From the NCBI RefSeq assembly GCF_021018745.1, contig NZ_CP063845.1:3968001-4032000 (forward strand): a DNA stretch of 64,000 bases, given 5' to 3'. Positions 50,964 to 59,004 of this stretch are shown in pieces. The DNA is from Gloeobacter morelensis MG652769. GTDB lineage: Bacteria; Cyanobacteriota; Cyanobacteriia; Gloeobacterales; Gloeobacteraceae. The stretch's first letter is position 1. Each line of letters starts with the position of its first letter. A model generated the notes under the pieces. That model was not told the origin of the DNA and did not search any database. It saw only the letters and a list, made by a program, of their open reading frames with translations. A program made the translations under genes and the position numbers.

Positions 50964-51104
50964 CCAAGGGTAGCCAACATCATAGCGCGCTCCATCGGTA
51001 GTTGGCGATCCGCCCGGGAGCGCGGTGAGGAGTGCTCCTCACAGCCTCCGATTCCCTTTGGGATCCGGGTGGGCATTCCTGCAGGTGCCCCATCTTCTGA
51101 AGGA

Positions 51105-51132
51105 TTGTCCCGTTTGAGCTTTCTGGTATGAT
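51105..51132 (+). promoter_or_regulatory. Putative promoter of the tandem lipoprotein genes
   Basis: TTGTCC (51105-51110), a 16-bp spacer and TATGAT (51127-51132, 5/6 to consensus) lie about 90 bp before the first lipoprotein start. Confidence 0.45.
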
Positions 51133-51222
51133 CCGTTTTGGACTGAGGCGTAAAGCAAAAAGCTGTTCTTCGCGTTGACAGCGCTTTGTTTTGCGGTTGG
51201 AAACTCTAAAGGTGAACATCCG

Positions 51223-51378
51223 ATGAAGAAGTTCGCGATTGTTCTTGCACTGGGAGCCTTGTTGGTCGGTTGCTCCAGCCCGGAGACCGAGACTGAGACA
51301 AACACCACGACCACCACCGAGTCGACCCCGACGGGTGAGACTTCAACCACCACGACCACGACGGAGAGCAAACCGTAA
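51223..51378 (+). CDS. Tiny Thr/Glu-rich lipoprotein
   Basis: The 51-residue precursor MKKFAIVLALGALLVGC... carries a textbook lipobox (LLVGC), so Cys17 should be lipidated. The mature ~35 residues are almost only Thr, Glu, Ser and Pro (TETETNTTTTTEST and so on), probably disordered. The start is ATG 51223. It overlaps the next, paralogous gene by one base (TAATG). The role is unknown; small secreted lipoproteins of this kind are often structural or envelope-stress-related, but nothing here proves that. Confidence 0.75.
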   Translation: MKKFAIVLALGALLVGCSSPETETETNTTTTTESTPTGETSTTTTTTESKP

Positions 51379-51539
51379 TGAAAAAGTACCTGATCGTGTT
51401 CGCCCTTGGAGCCTTGTTGGTCGGTTGCTCAAGCCCTTCCACCGAATCGGAAACGACCACTACGACCACCACCGAGTCGACAAGTGAACCCGGTGGAGCG
51501 ATGAGCGCCCCGGCCGAAGGGATGAAGAGCACGCCCTAA
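51378..51539 (+). CDS. Tiny lipoprotein, paralogue of the upstream gene
   Basis: This 53-residue precursor begins MKKYLIVFALGALLVGCSSP, nearly the same signal and lipobox as the gene before it. The mature part is again Thr/Glu-rich (TESETTTTTTTEST), ending in a Met/Ala/Pro segment (GGAMSAPAEGMKSTP). The ATG overlaps the upstream stop by one base, so the two are cotranscribed tandem duplicates with diverged tails. No terminator was recognised downstream, and 51540-51814 shows no gene. Confidence 0.75.
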   Translation: MKKYLIVFALGALLVGCSSPSTESETTTTTTTESTSEPGGAMSAPAEGMKSTP

Positions 51540-51814
51540 ATAGTCCACCGGCCTCGATGGGGGGCAGTTTCGGAAGCGCATTGCGAGCAACTGCAATCCA
51601 CCCGAGCGAACCTGGACTGTGGACATCCTTCCAGCTTAGATGCCACCTGCAGCCCCCCCCACAACAATGCTAGAGAAAGTCTTTAACGGTCCTTGTTTTT
51701 TGCTCCCCGCCGTCAAACTGCTATTGCCGCTATCTAATACGAACTATCGATCAATTGAACTTATAGTACAGATAAATTCAATTGAATCGTCTTGAATCTG
51801 CCGGTCCGGCCACT

Positions 51815-52624
51815 TTAACTGGCCCGAAAAGCGCAGACCCTCTGAAACGTGCAGGCTTCGCACTGCTCTCCGGGAGCGGGCACAAAAGCTTTCTCGAGCG
51901 CGATGTCGTTTTCGACGGCCAGCCGGGCGCGGGCGATCCGCTCTGCCACCGTCAACAACGCCTGCCACCAATCCTCCACTTCTTCGCGCGTGTAGGTAAG
52001 ACTAATCACGGTACTGGTGGCCAGATAGCTAAAACTGACCCGGTAAGCCGGATAATCTGGCCACTGCTCCTCGGCCAGAATGTGGTAGATGGCCGCCTGA
52101 AAGTCCCGCTTTAGAGCCTCGGCTCCGCCGCCGGGTCTGCCCGACTTGTGATCGACCACTTCGAGGGTACCTTCGGGGTCCACCCGTACCAGGTCGGGTT
52201 TACCGATCAGCACTACACTGCCTATCGATGCGCTGCCCAGGGGTCGCGATCGAGTGCGCAGCATCTTCTCGACGGCGAGTTGCTCGCCTTCTCCCCAGCC
52301 GTAGGGCGTTCCCACCCAGGCGTCGAGGCGCTCGCGAGCGGTCTGGAAGGCTGCCTCAGCGGTCTGACGGTCCGTATAGGCTCCCCAACTAAAAGTCCGC
52401 TCTAGTGAAGCCACCGCGTCCTCGGGTCGGATCTGCTCCTGGCGGGCCAGTTGCTCCAGCACCGTATGCACCGCCCGGCCCGTGTGCAGGTGGGCGGCGA
52501 TTACCCGTCGATATCGGGGAACTTTGACGATCTTGTCGAGGGCATAGGCGTAGGCGCAGCGCACGTAGAGCTTGAGCGCCGTAGGACTGAGGCTCAGGGG
52601 CCTTGCCCTGGAAGCTTCCTTCAT
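51815..52624 (-). CDS. PD-(D/E)XK nuclease family protein (RecB/Cas4-like)
   Basis: This 269-residue protein shows the nuclease motifs GKPDLVRVDPEG and LEVVDHKSG (D...D-x-K) and downstream QAAIYHILAE. A Cys near the N terminus (YVRCAYAYALDK) and the C-terminal CEACTFQRVC could form the Fe-S cluster seen in AddB/Cas4-like members. The start at 52624 overlaps the crtB stop (ATGA), so it is translationally coupled to crtB, although no functional link is known. There is no CRISPR array or cas gene nearby, so it is annotated only at family level. Confidence 0.85.
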   Translation of the reverse strand: MKEASRARPLSLSPTALKLYVRCAYAYALDKIVKVPRYRRVIAAHLHTGRAVHTVLEQLARQEQIRPEDAVASLERTFSWGAYTDRQTAEAAFQTARERLDAWVGTPYGWGEGEQLAVEKMLRTRSRPLGSASIGSVVLIGKPDLVRVDPEGTLEVVDHKSGRPGGGAEALKRDFQAAIYHILAEEQWPDYPAYRVSFSYLATSTVISLTYTREEVEDWWQALLTVAERIARARLAVENDIALEKAFVPAPGEQCEACTFQRVCAFRAS

Positions 52625-53484
52625 GTCTGGGCCTTCGCCCAGGCGACCGGCAGCAGCAGAAATTTTTCGGCGCGGGGCACATAGGCTCTTTGTAAAAAAT
52701 TTTGATAGCCGTTGGAGCGCACCTTGGTCAGGATGCGCCGGTAGAGAATCAGCGAGGCCCACACCGGCCATCGGGCATCGGGGATCAGGTACGGGATGCC
52801 TTTTTCGGCTTCTAGATAAATTGCCTCGGCACGGGCAATTTCAAATTCCATCAACGCTGCCCAGCGCTCGTCGACTACATAAGCAAACAGGTCTTCCTCC
52901 GAATAGTCGAACTTGCGCAGGTCCTCCAGCGGCAGATAGATTCGGTTGCGCCGGGCGTCCTCGCCGACATCGCGCAAAATGTTGGTCATCTGCTTGGCGA
53001 CCCCGAGGGCGACAGCCCGCCTGCGTGCCTCCGGACAATCGTCTACTAGTCCCATGACCGCACAGGACATCAGCCCGACCGTGCCCGCCACCCGGTAGCA
53101 ATAGGTATGCAGCTCCTCCCAGCTCTCGTAGCGATCCTGAGTTATGTCCATACGCATGCCTTCGATCATGTCGAGGAAAGGTCGAATCTCTAGAGGAAAA
53201 TTGCGCACCGCGTCTGCGAGAGCCAGATCATAAACGTCCTCGCCCCCACCGCCAAAAATTTTATCCAGACGCTCCTGCCAGCGGTCGAGCATTCGCGGGT
53301 CCGCCTTGAAGTCAAGGCTATCCACCAACTCGTCGGTGCGGCGGCACCAGGCATAAATCGCCCAGATCGCCCGGCGCTTCTCCATGGGAAACAGCAACGA
53401 GGCGAAGTAAAACGTTTTGGAGTACTCCGCCGTTAACTGGCGGCAGGCCTCGTAAGATTCCAGGGACTTGTCTCTAGCAAGCAT
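52621..53484 (-). CDS. crtB: Phytoene synthase
   Basis: This 287-residue trans-isoprenyl diphosphate synthase condenses two geranylgeranyl diphosphates to phytoene, the first carotenoid-specific step. Both Mg-binding Asp motifs are present: RRTDELVD (about residue 55) and NILRDVGED (about residue 175). YCYRVAGTVGLM and NRIYLPLEDL are typical. ATG 53484 is chosen because it gives the normal family N terminus; the long upstream extension overlaps the crtP-like fossil. Cyanobacteria usually have crtP directly upstream in an operon; here only a fossil remains. It is followed by a coupled nuclease-family gene. Confidence 0.95.
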   Translation of the reverse strand: MLARDKSLESYEACRQLTAEYSKTFYFASLLFPMEKRRAIWAIYAWCRRTDELVDSLDFKADPRMLDRWQERLDKIFGGGGEDVYDLALADAVRNFPLEIRPFLDMIEGMRMDITQDRYESWEELHTYCYRVAGTVGLMSCAVMGLVDDCPEARRRAVALGVAKQMTNILRDVGEDARRNRIYLPLEDLRKFDYSEEDLFAYVVDERWAALMEFEIARAEAIYLEAEKGIPYLIPDARWPVWASLILYRRILTKVRSNGYQNFLQRAYVPRAEKFLLLPVAWAKAQT

Positions 53485-53731
53485 GGACCGTGGCAGAGCG
53501 GTTGGCGAAAGATCCGGTGAGCGCACCAGCACATAGCTTACCGGAGAGGAGCACACCTTCCATACTGACCACATCGACTCGTTGGGTAAAACCGCCCTCC
53601 AGAGAGAAATCGGCAAACGGCTGCCCAGGAATATCTCCAGGAGCAAGCACGATAGATGTAAATCGACGGTCGGTCGGACCACCCGCACCACTGAATCCCG
53701 ACAGACCCGCCCCCGCTATGCGCACTCGCAT
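53474..53731 (-). pseudogene. Fossil of a CrtP-like phytoene desaturase gene
   Basis: An 85-residue frame starts MRVRIAGAGLSG, the FAD-binding N terminus of plant/cyanobacterial phytoene desaturase. It then jumps to its C-terminal signature FSLEGGFTQR and VSMEGVLLSGKLCAGAL. The ~380 residues in between are missing, so no functional enzyme can result. It ends 11 bp inside crtB, the place where crtP stands in other cyanobacteria. A TACAAT -10-like element lies upstream (53771-53766), so this may now be only the crtB leader. Assignment rests on motif recognition, not on a search. Confidence 0.7.
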
Positions 53732-53948
53732 GGCAACCGGCCTTTTTTGTGCTTTGTCGATCCAGATTGTAGCGAAAAGTTAAGCCTCCTGCGCCGCCAA
53801 ATATTCGCTCCTACCAAATTCTGTGTATTTTTCGGTGTCTTCTTGCCGCCAGGAAGCTAGTATTTAGAGAGACAGGATTCGGCTTGGGGGGAAGAAAGCA
53901 GGAGTTGCCGGGTCCTATTTTCTACTTTCCTACGTCCTACTCGAGTCT

Positions 53949-54122
53949 ATGGAATCGGCTCATCCCTGGTTTATCTACAAGCTTCCCGACGGCAGTTGCG
54001 AGATCACCCAGCAGCAGTTGGAGACAGCCGAGAAAACCTGGGGTCCTTTTGAGGACCGTGGCGATGCGATTGCCCGTCGGGTCGGGCTGATCCGCAGCGG
54101 CCAGTGCAAACCTCGCCAGTGA
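53949..54122 (+). CDS. Small conserved cyanobacterial-type protein, unknown function
   Basis: This 57-residue protein begins MESAHPWFIYKLPDGSCEIT and continues with KTWGPFEDRGDAIARRVGLI. The WFxYxLPDG, WGPF and AxARRVGLIR elements recall a family of small cyanobacterial proteins (recognised by pattern, name unknown). There are no membrane segments or signal peptide. No strong ribosome site is visible. It is 58 bp upstream of, and probably cotranscribed with, the DUF2854 gene. Confidence 0.65.
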   Translation: MESAHPWFIYKLPDGSCEITQQQLETAEKTWGPFEDRGDAIARRVGLIRSGQCKPRQ

Positions 54123-54180
54123 ATCCCGGACCGCAGCGGCCGATCTAGGGCATTCTGGATGAAGATACATCCAGTTGCGC

Positions 54181-54789
54181 ATGAGTCTTGCCAAAAAATC
54201 GCCCCTCTTGACGTTGCCGACCCTGCTCACCGGGCTCGGTCTGCTGTTGTTCACTCTATTCGTGGTCGGCTACATTCTGCAGACCCAACCGGGGCTTGCG
54301 GATCTGGGGGCCAATTTGAGCTTTGTGGGCCTCAATTATTTTCTGTTTCCGCTAGTCGGGGGGATCACGCTGCGATTTTCGGAGGTCAAACCCTCAGCGG
54401 TGTTGGCTGCACCGCCCGTCAACATCGATGCGGTGCGCGACGCGCAGGCCACCGAGATTCAAAAGCAGGTGCTGTCGGATATCTCGAAGCGCAGCTACTT
54501 CAAGTCGCGCCACATGGCCGACGCCCTCAAGCGCATCGGACTTAGCCGCCGCGATGAAGAGTTGCCCGAGTTGCTGGGCTACCGCGAGGAAATTGTCGAC
54601 GGCCGCTACGCCCTGGTGTTGCGCTTTGACTCGCTCAAAGTGGATCGCCAGCGTTGGGAGGACCGCCTGCCGAAGTTCAAAACTTTTTTCGGCAAGGGCG
54701 TCGATGCCCGTTTGAATTTTTTCCCCGAAGTTGCAGCAACCGAGGCAAACGAACTGCAAGTTGAATTGCACCTGATCAGTGCGGCGTAG
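54181..54789 (+). CDS. DUF2854 family membrane protein
   Basis: This 202-residue protein has two N-terminal membrane helices (LLTGLGLLLFTLFVVGYIL and a second around residues 48-62, YFLFPLVGGITL) and a soluble C-terminal domain (LGYREEIVDGRYALVLRFDS, ARLNFFPEV). This matches DUF2854, a family shared by cyanobacteria and plastids with no assigned function. The start at 54181 (MSLAKKSP) is preferred over a TTG two codons upstream. It is convergent with aroF, with 3 bp between the stops. Confidence 0.85.
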   Translation: MSLAKKSPLLTLPTLLTGLGLLLFTLFVVGYILQTQPGLADLGANLSFVGLNYFLFPLVGGITLRFSEVKPSAVLAAPPVNIDAVRDAQATEIQKQVLSDISKRSYFKSRHMADALKRIGLSRRDEELPELLGYREEIVDGRYALVLRFDSLKVDRQRWEDRLPKFKTFFGKGVDARLNFFPEVAATEANELQVELHLISAA

Positions 54790-54792
54790 CGC

Positions 54793-55857
54793 TCAAGAAC
54801 GCACTGCGGCCGGGACGGCCGTTTGTAGCGGTCGACCCACCGCGAGGGCGATCGAAGCCAGGTTCGCCATCGCAGCATCGAACTCGTCCGGCGTCAGGCA
54901 CTGCGGACCGTCCGAAAGGGCGCGGGCCGGATCGGGGTGTACTTCGATCATCAAGCCGTCGGCGCCGATGGCGACCGCTGCCTTGCTGCACGATTCGACA
55001 AATTGCGATAGGCCAGTGCCGTGGCTCGGATCGACAATCACCGGCAGGTGGGTAATGCTGCGCAGAACCGGCACGGCAGCCAGATCGAGGGTGTTGCGGG
55101 TGTACTGGCGGTCGAAAGTGCGTATACCCCGCTCGCAGAGAATCACATTCGGATTGCCCGCCGCCAAAATATACTCCGCCGCGAGCAGCCACTCGTCGAT
55201 GGTGGCGGAGAAAGCCCGTTTAAGCAGCACCGGCTTGGGCTGCTGACCGACTTTTTTGAGCAGCGAATAATTCTGCATGTTGCGCGCGCCGATTTGCACG
55301 ATATCGGCGACCTCGGCAATGGCTTCGAGATCGCTGGTGTCCATCACCTCGGTGACGATAGCCAGTCCTGTCGCAGTACGGGCGGCAGCCAGCAGTTCGA
55401 GGGCCGATTCGCCGTGGCCCTGAAAGTCGTAGGGCGAGGTGCGCGGTTTGTAGGGACCGCCACGCAGGATCCGGGCACCGGCTTGCTTGACGCGGCGGGC
55501 CGTCTCCAGAATCATCGCCTCGGATTCTACCGAGCAGGGACCCGCCATGCACACCAGAGGTCCTTCACCCCCGATGTCGATCGGGCCGTCCGCCGTCGGA
55601 ACGCTCACCACGGTGCGCTCGGGATGAAATTCGCGCGAGGCGCGCTTGAAGCGCTTTTTGACCCGCAGAACCCGGTCGATGAAGGGACTCAGTTCCTGCA
55701 CGCGGTCGTCGCAGAGACTGCTGGTGTCGCCAATCAGGCCGATCACCACGTTCTCACGCCCGACGATAGTCTGGGTTTCCAGATTCCAGCCGCGCAACTG
55801 GTCGACGAGGGCGTCCACCACGCCTTGGGGGGCACCCGGCTTAAGCACGACAATCAA
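54793..55857 (-). CDS. aroF: 3-deoxy-7-phosphoheptulonate synthase (DAHP synthase, type I-beta)
   Basis: This 354-residue enzyme of the shikimate pathway condenses PEP and erythrose 4-phosphate. An N-terminal ~75-residue ferredoxin-like regulatory domain (MIVVLKPGAPQG) precedes the barrel, which carries VCMAGPCSVES, GGPYKPRTSPYDFQG, IGARNMQNYSLL, KRAFSATIDEW and VDPSHGTG, the metal and substrate residues of the family. The length is normal. It follows the PAM68-like gene with a 4-bp overlap (ATGA). Confidence 0.95.
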   Translation of the reverse strand: MIVVLKPGAPQGVVDALVDQLRGWNLETQTIVGRENVVIGLIGDTSSLCDDRVQELSPFIDRVLRVKKRFKRASREFHPERTVVSVPTADGPIDIGGEGPLVCMAGPCSVESEAMILETARRVKQAGARILRGGPYKPRTSPYDFQGHGESALELLAAARTATGLAIVTEVMDTSDLEAIAEVADIVQIGARNMQNYSLLKKVGQQPKPVLLKRAFSATIDEWLLAAEYILAAGNPNVILCERGIRTFDRQYTRNTLDLAAVPVLRSITHLPVIVDPSHGTGLSQFVESCSKAAVAIGADGLMIEVHPDPARALSDGPQCLTPDEFDAAMANLASIALAVGRPLQTAVPAAVRS

Positions 55858-56276
55858 GATTTTTTCTCCACTCGACGTTTCTGGCCTTCATGTTGCAGGG
55901 CTGCAAGCAGCCGCCCACCGTTTTCTTTGAATTCTCTGATGCCCAGCAGGCTACCGGGTACCTGAGGATTCCACGAAGCCGAGAGGATGGCATAGGTGAT
56001 CCCCAAGACGCTGATGCCCAAAAACAACAAATTCACCAGCAGCACCACGGCGCTCGGAAGCGGATAGCCCGCGCGGATTAAGGTGGCGCCGATCAACTGC
56101 ACACTCAGGGCCAGGGCAAAAGGCACCCCCGAAAACAGAACAATCCGCCCCAGGAAGCGACCGTTGATCTCCTTGGGGATAATCAGCTTGTTGTCGGCGG
56201 CGGGGGACATCCTAGCAGCAGCCTCGGGGCTGCCGGAAAGGGCCGCTTCGCGCTTGGTGCGGCTTTTTTTGCCCAT
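55854..56276 (-). CDS. PAM68 family protein (photosystem assembly)
   Basis: This 140-residue protein has a basic N terminus, the conserved IPKEINGRFLGRIVLFSG, two membrane helices (PFALALSVQLIGATLI and LVNLLFLGISVLGITYAIL) and the signature LSASWNPQVPGSLLG. This matches the PAM68/DUF3464 family of cyanobacteria and chloroplasts, which assists photosystem II (and in plants NDH) assembly. It is first in a two-gene operon with aroF and divergent from the sigma factor gene, with 143 bp between them. Confidence 0.87.
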   Translation of the reverse strand: MGKKSRTKREAALSGSPEAAARMSPAADNKLIIPKEINGRFLGRIVLFSGVPFALALSVQLIGATLIRAGYPLPSAVVLLVNLLFLGISVLGITYAILSASWNPQVPGSLLGIREFKENGGRLLAALQHEGQKRRVEKKS

Positions 56277-56419
56277 AGCGATCGTGGATGCAACAACTCA
56301 ATCTTACGCTTGGGCGCAAGGCGGCTTGCAAATCTTTTGCGGATAATCGAGGAACCCGGGTTGCAGAGGGCACGTCACTTCTGGCATTGTCCGCGAACTT
56401 CACCCGGCCTCCCGAACCG

Positions 56420-57064
56420 ATGGAAAACAGTCTGCCTCTGCCCTGGCCCCTCGTCTCCGCCGTCAAGGAGCCCCTCTGCCTGCACCAATTGAGCAACCAG
56501 GAACTGGTGGTGCGCTGCCAGCATGGGTTCAGCCCAGACCGGGCGGCCTTTGCCGAACTGATGCGCCGCCACCAGGCCCATATCGACCGATTGCTCTACC
56601 ATCTGGCGCCTGACTGGCAGGACCGCTCGGACCTTGCCCAGGAGGTCTGGATTCGTGTCTACCGCTATGTCAAGCGCCTCAAAGAACCCGAAAAATTTCG
56701 CTCCTGGGCAGGCCGGATCGCCACCAACCTGTTCTACGACGAGTTGCGGCGGCGGCGGCGCGGCTGGCCGCCCCTATCGCTCGACGCACCCATCCAGACC
56801 AAGGACGGCGAACTGGACTGGGAGCTTGCCGCCCAGTCCCCCGGGCCGGATGAAACTCTGGTAACGTGTGAATTCTATGAGCACCTGCGGCGGGCAATAG
56901 CCGAGCTGCCGGAAGCCTTTCGGACCACCATCGTCCTTCGAGAAATCGAAGGGATGGCCTACGAAGAAATCGCCGAGACCCTGGGCATCTCCGTCGGTAC
57001 CGTCAAGTCCCGCATCGCCCGGGCCCGGCGCCGTCTGCAGTCGCAACTGAACGCTTACCTGTAA
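56420..57064 (+). CDS. ECF-type sigma factor (RpoE/SigG-like)
   Basis: This 214-residue sigma factor has region 2 as WQDRSDLAQEVWIRVYRYVK and region 4 as LPEAFRTTIVLREIEGMAYE, then EIAETLGISVGTVKSRIARA. The N-terminal extension (MENSLPLPWPL...) is typical of cyanobacterial group 3 sigma factors. ATG 56420 is chosen; the frame continues upstream for 44 codons but overlaps the presumed promoter region of the divergent PAM68-like gene. It heads a three-gene set with an anti-sigma factor and a secreted protein. Confidence 0.9.
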   Translation: MENSLPLPWPLVSAVKEPLCLHQLSNQELVVRCQHGFSPDRAAFAELMRRHQAHIDRLLYHLAPDWQDRSDLAQEVWIRVYRYVKRLKEPEKFRSWAGRIATNLFYDELRRRRRGWPPLSLDAPIQTKDGELDWELAAQSPGPDETLVTCEFYEHLRRAIAELPEAFRTTIVLREIEGMAYEEIAETLGISVGTVKSRIARARRRLQSQLNAYL

Positions 57065-57087
57065 GCTACTCTGCCCCCTGTAATTCC

Positions 57088-57561
57088 ATGGACCCGCATC
57101 GCTTCGAACAATTGAGCGCTTATCTGGACGGCGAACTGTCCACTGCCGAACAACAACAGATCGAGCAGTGGCTCCAGGCGGATCCGGCGGCCCGCAAACT
57201 CTACGAAGACCTGCTCAAACTGCAGCGCTCCAGCCGCGCATTGGCCGCCCCGGCTTTGCCGCCGCGGCTCTCCGACAGAGTGTTTGACCGCCTCGAGACC
57301 CGGCGGCGGTGGCTGGGCGGCTCGCTTACCACCGCCGCCGCCCTACTCTTCGCCGTGGTAGGGTACTGGTGGCAAAGTCCCGACCGCGAACCGATCCTCA
57401 CTGCCGACTCCGATATTCCTGGAATCGCAGTCGCTCGTCAGCCTGCCCCACCCCTGATGGAGGTGGCTGCCCGCAGCTATCTGTTGGAGGATCGCGCTCC
57501 CGAGGATGCCTACGCCATTCTCCTCGAACGCGAGGAGATCTTGCTGCCGAACGATCACTGA
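57088..57561 (+). CDS. Anti-sigma factor, membrane-bound
   Basis: This 157-residue protein has an N-terminal anti-sigma-like helical domain (FEQLSAYLDGELSTAEQQQI, then WLQADPAARKLYEDLLKLQ), a membrane helix around residues 74-94 (LTTAAALLFAVVGYWW) and an outer tail. The zinc HxxxCxxC motif of classical anti-sigma factors is absent. It begins 23 bp after the sigma gene and is followed by an overlapping secreted-protein gene. Inference: it binds the upstream sigma factor; the controlling signal is unknown. Confidence 0.8.
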   Translation: MDPHRFEQLSAYLDGELSTAEQQQIEQWLQADPAARKLYEDLLKLQRSSRALAAPALPPRLSDRVFDRLETRRRWLGGSLTTAAALLFAVVGYWWQSPDREPILTADSDIPGIAVARQPAPPLMEVAARSYLLEDRAPEDAYAILLEREEILLPNDH

Positions 57562-57923
57562 TGAACTGGTTGTTGTACTGCGCTGAGCGACAATTTGGGT
57601 GGGCGCTTGTCTACCTGGGCTGCCTGGTGCTGAGCCTGGGCCACGCCCTACCGGTGAGCGCCCAGCACGCCTGCAACCGCAGCGAGTTCGATCAGAGCTT
57701 CAGCCGCCAGTTTCGGACCATCAACGCTCACATCCGCACCAGGCAGTCGCAACTTGAGAAAATGATTGCCGATCCGAGCGCCTCTGAAGAGCAAATCAAG
57801 ACAATGACCAGCGAGCTGATCAGCTGGAAAGCCAAGCGCGATCAAGTGGCTATCGAATATATTTTGCGGCAGCGGCGCGAGGAGTGCCTGCCACCCTCGT
57901 TTTCTACAATTCCGAATAAATAG
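57561..57923 (+). CDS. Small exported helical protein in the sigma operon
   Basis: This 120-residue protein has an N-terminal signal/anchor (WALVYLGCLVLSLGHALPVSA) cleaved likely near SAQ, followed by a charged helical region (FRTINAHIRTRQSQLEKMIA to VAIEYILRQRREE) with coiled-coil character and two Cys residues. The ATG overlaps the anti-sigma stop by one base. No family was recognised. Its place suggests an extracytoplasmic partner or target of the sigma/anti-sigma pair, as in CpxP- or RseB-like arrangements (inference only). Confidence 0.7.
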   Translation: MNWLLYCAERQFGWALVYLGCLVLSLGHALPVSAQHACNRSEFDQSFSRQFRTINAHIRTRQSQLEKMIADPSASEEQIKTMTSELISWKAKRDQVAIEYILRQRREECLPPSFSTIPNK

Positions 57924-57924
57924 T

Positions 57925-58410
57925 TCAAGGCGCACCCAACCTCACAAGCGCCTCACCGCTCAGGCGGCACTGGCGCCAGTCGTCGAGGATCACAGCCCCC
58001 ATCTTGCGGTAGAAAGCGATGGCCGGGGCGTTCCAGTCGAGCACGCTCCACTCCACCCGGCCGCAACCCGCCGCTACCGCTTCGCGGGCAACATGGCGCA
58101 GCAGTAGCCGCCCGATGCCCCGGTGGCGGAGCGGCGCGCGCACGTAAAGATCTTCGAGGTAGACCCCGGGGCGGGTGAGAAAAGTCGAGTAGTTGAAAAA
58201 ATACAGCGCAAAACCGGCCGCCTCCGCTTCGACCTCAGCGATGGCCACTCGGGCGAAAGGGTGTTCGCCAAACAGATGCGCCGCCAGCTCCTCGGCACTG
58301 CCGGTCACGGCGTGGGATAGCTTTTCGTAGGCAGCCAGTTCGCAGATGAGTTCAAAGACGAGCGCTACATCTGCTCGACAGGCCGCCCGCACAGTCACAC
58401 CCAAAAGCAC
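57925..58410 (-). CDS. GNAT family N-acetyltransferase
   Basis: This 161-residue GNAT enzyme resembles diamine/thialysine acetyltransferases. VTVRAACRADVALVFELICE starts the fold, FNYSTFLTRPGVYLEDLYVR is motif-rich, HRGIGRLLLRHVAREA is the acetyl-CoA loop (R/Q-x-x-G-x-G/A), and WNAPAIAFYRKMGA is the C-terminal motif. The start is GTG 58410. It is convergent with the secreted-protein gene (1 bp between stops). The substrate cannot be told from sequence. Confidence 0.85.
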   Translation of the reverse strand: MLLGVTVRAACRADVALVFELICELAAYEKLSHAVTGSAEELAAHLFGEHPFARVAIAEVEAEAAGFALYFFNYSTFLTRPGVYLEDLYVRAPLRHRGIGRLLLRHVAREAVAAGCGRVEWSVLDWNAPAIAFYRKMGAVILDDWRQCRLSGEALVRLGAP

Positions 58411-59004
58411 ATTCCTCGAAGAACACCGAAAACTTTCAGAAAAACTGGATGTACAGCAACAGCCGCAGACCAGCCACCTTGGCCCCCGGCTTCACGCCCT
58501 GCAGCTACGGACTGGCCGCCGGTACGGCGTGCAAATCTTTACCGGTCCTCTGCCGACCCGGTCACATTCTCTCAGTTGTTGCGAGCCGACTCGATCTCGC
58601 GCTGCAGATGCTGGCCGGTGGTCGGCAGCATTGCAGGCGGGTGGCCAGAGGGACGACTGGTGCACGTCAGTACATAAGCCTGTACTTTTTCGATGTCGAG
58701 GCGCAGTTCGAGCAGACGCTGATGGTACTTTTCTGTGCTTTTAGTCATTGTTCTGAGAACCTATGCTAGGGGAGAGGGCCAGGCACCCTGTTAACTTATT
58801 GGTGAATGCCATCGAATATCATAGCTGGAAGGGCATGACTGCTTTGAGAAGACTTGAACCTGTCGGGGTACGCGTCACCGCCCACAGCGGCCTGGCCGAC
58901 CGCAAACAGTGGACTGGGGAGATTGTAGGGGCAAAGTTGTATCAAGTTTTGTTCGTAGTGGTCAGTTTGTTGTCGGTCGATCTGGTCTGCGGCGGATAGG
59001 GCGC
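58411..59004. other. 594-bp region with no recognised gene family
   Basis: Frames here on the plus strand lack family features and look like chance readings. The only plausible coding piece is the minus-strand 58572-58748 frame listed separately. Bases 58750-59000 show nothing recognisable apart from the likely upstream region of the MBL gene. Confidence 0.4.
58572..58748 (-). CDS. Possible small protein, unknown function
   Basis: This is a 58-residue frame on the minus strand, starting MTKSTEKYHQRLLELRLDIE and ending LQREIESARNN. The amino-acid mix is natural, helical and charged, which is better than the other frames here, and codons are ordinary for the region. No ribosome site, family or neighbour supports it. 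It fills part of an otherwise empty 594-bp gap. Confidence 0.35.
   Translation of the reverse strand: MTKSTEKYHQRLLELRLDIEKVQAYVLTCTSRPSGHPPAMLPTTGQHLQREIESARNN

Noticed and set aside
51815-52624. Cas4 or a CRISPR-linked nuclease
   Set aside because: The motifs fit the broad PD-(D/E)XK/Fe-S group, but there is no repeat-spacer array or other cas gene in the window.
58763-58999. 78-codon plus-strand frame before the MBL gene
   Set aside because: It has no family pattern or start signal, and its end overlaps the likely upstream region of the 59005 gene.
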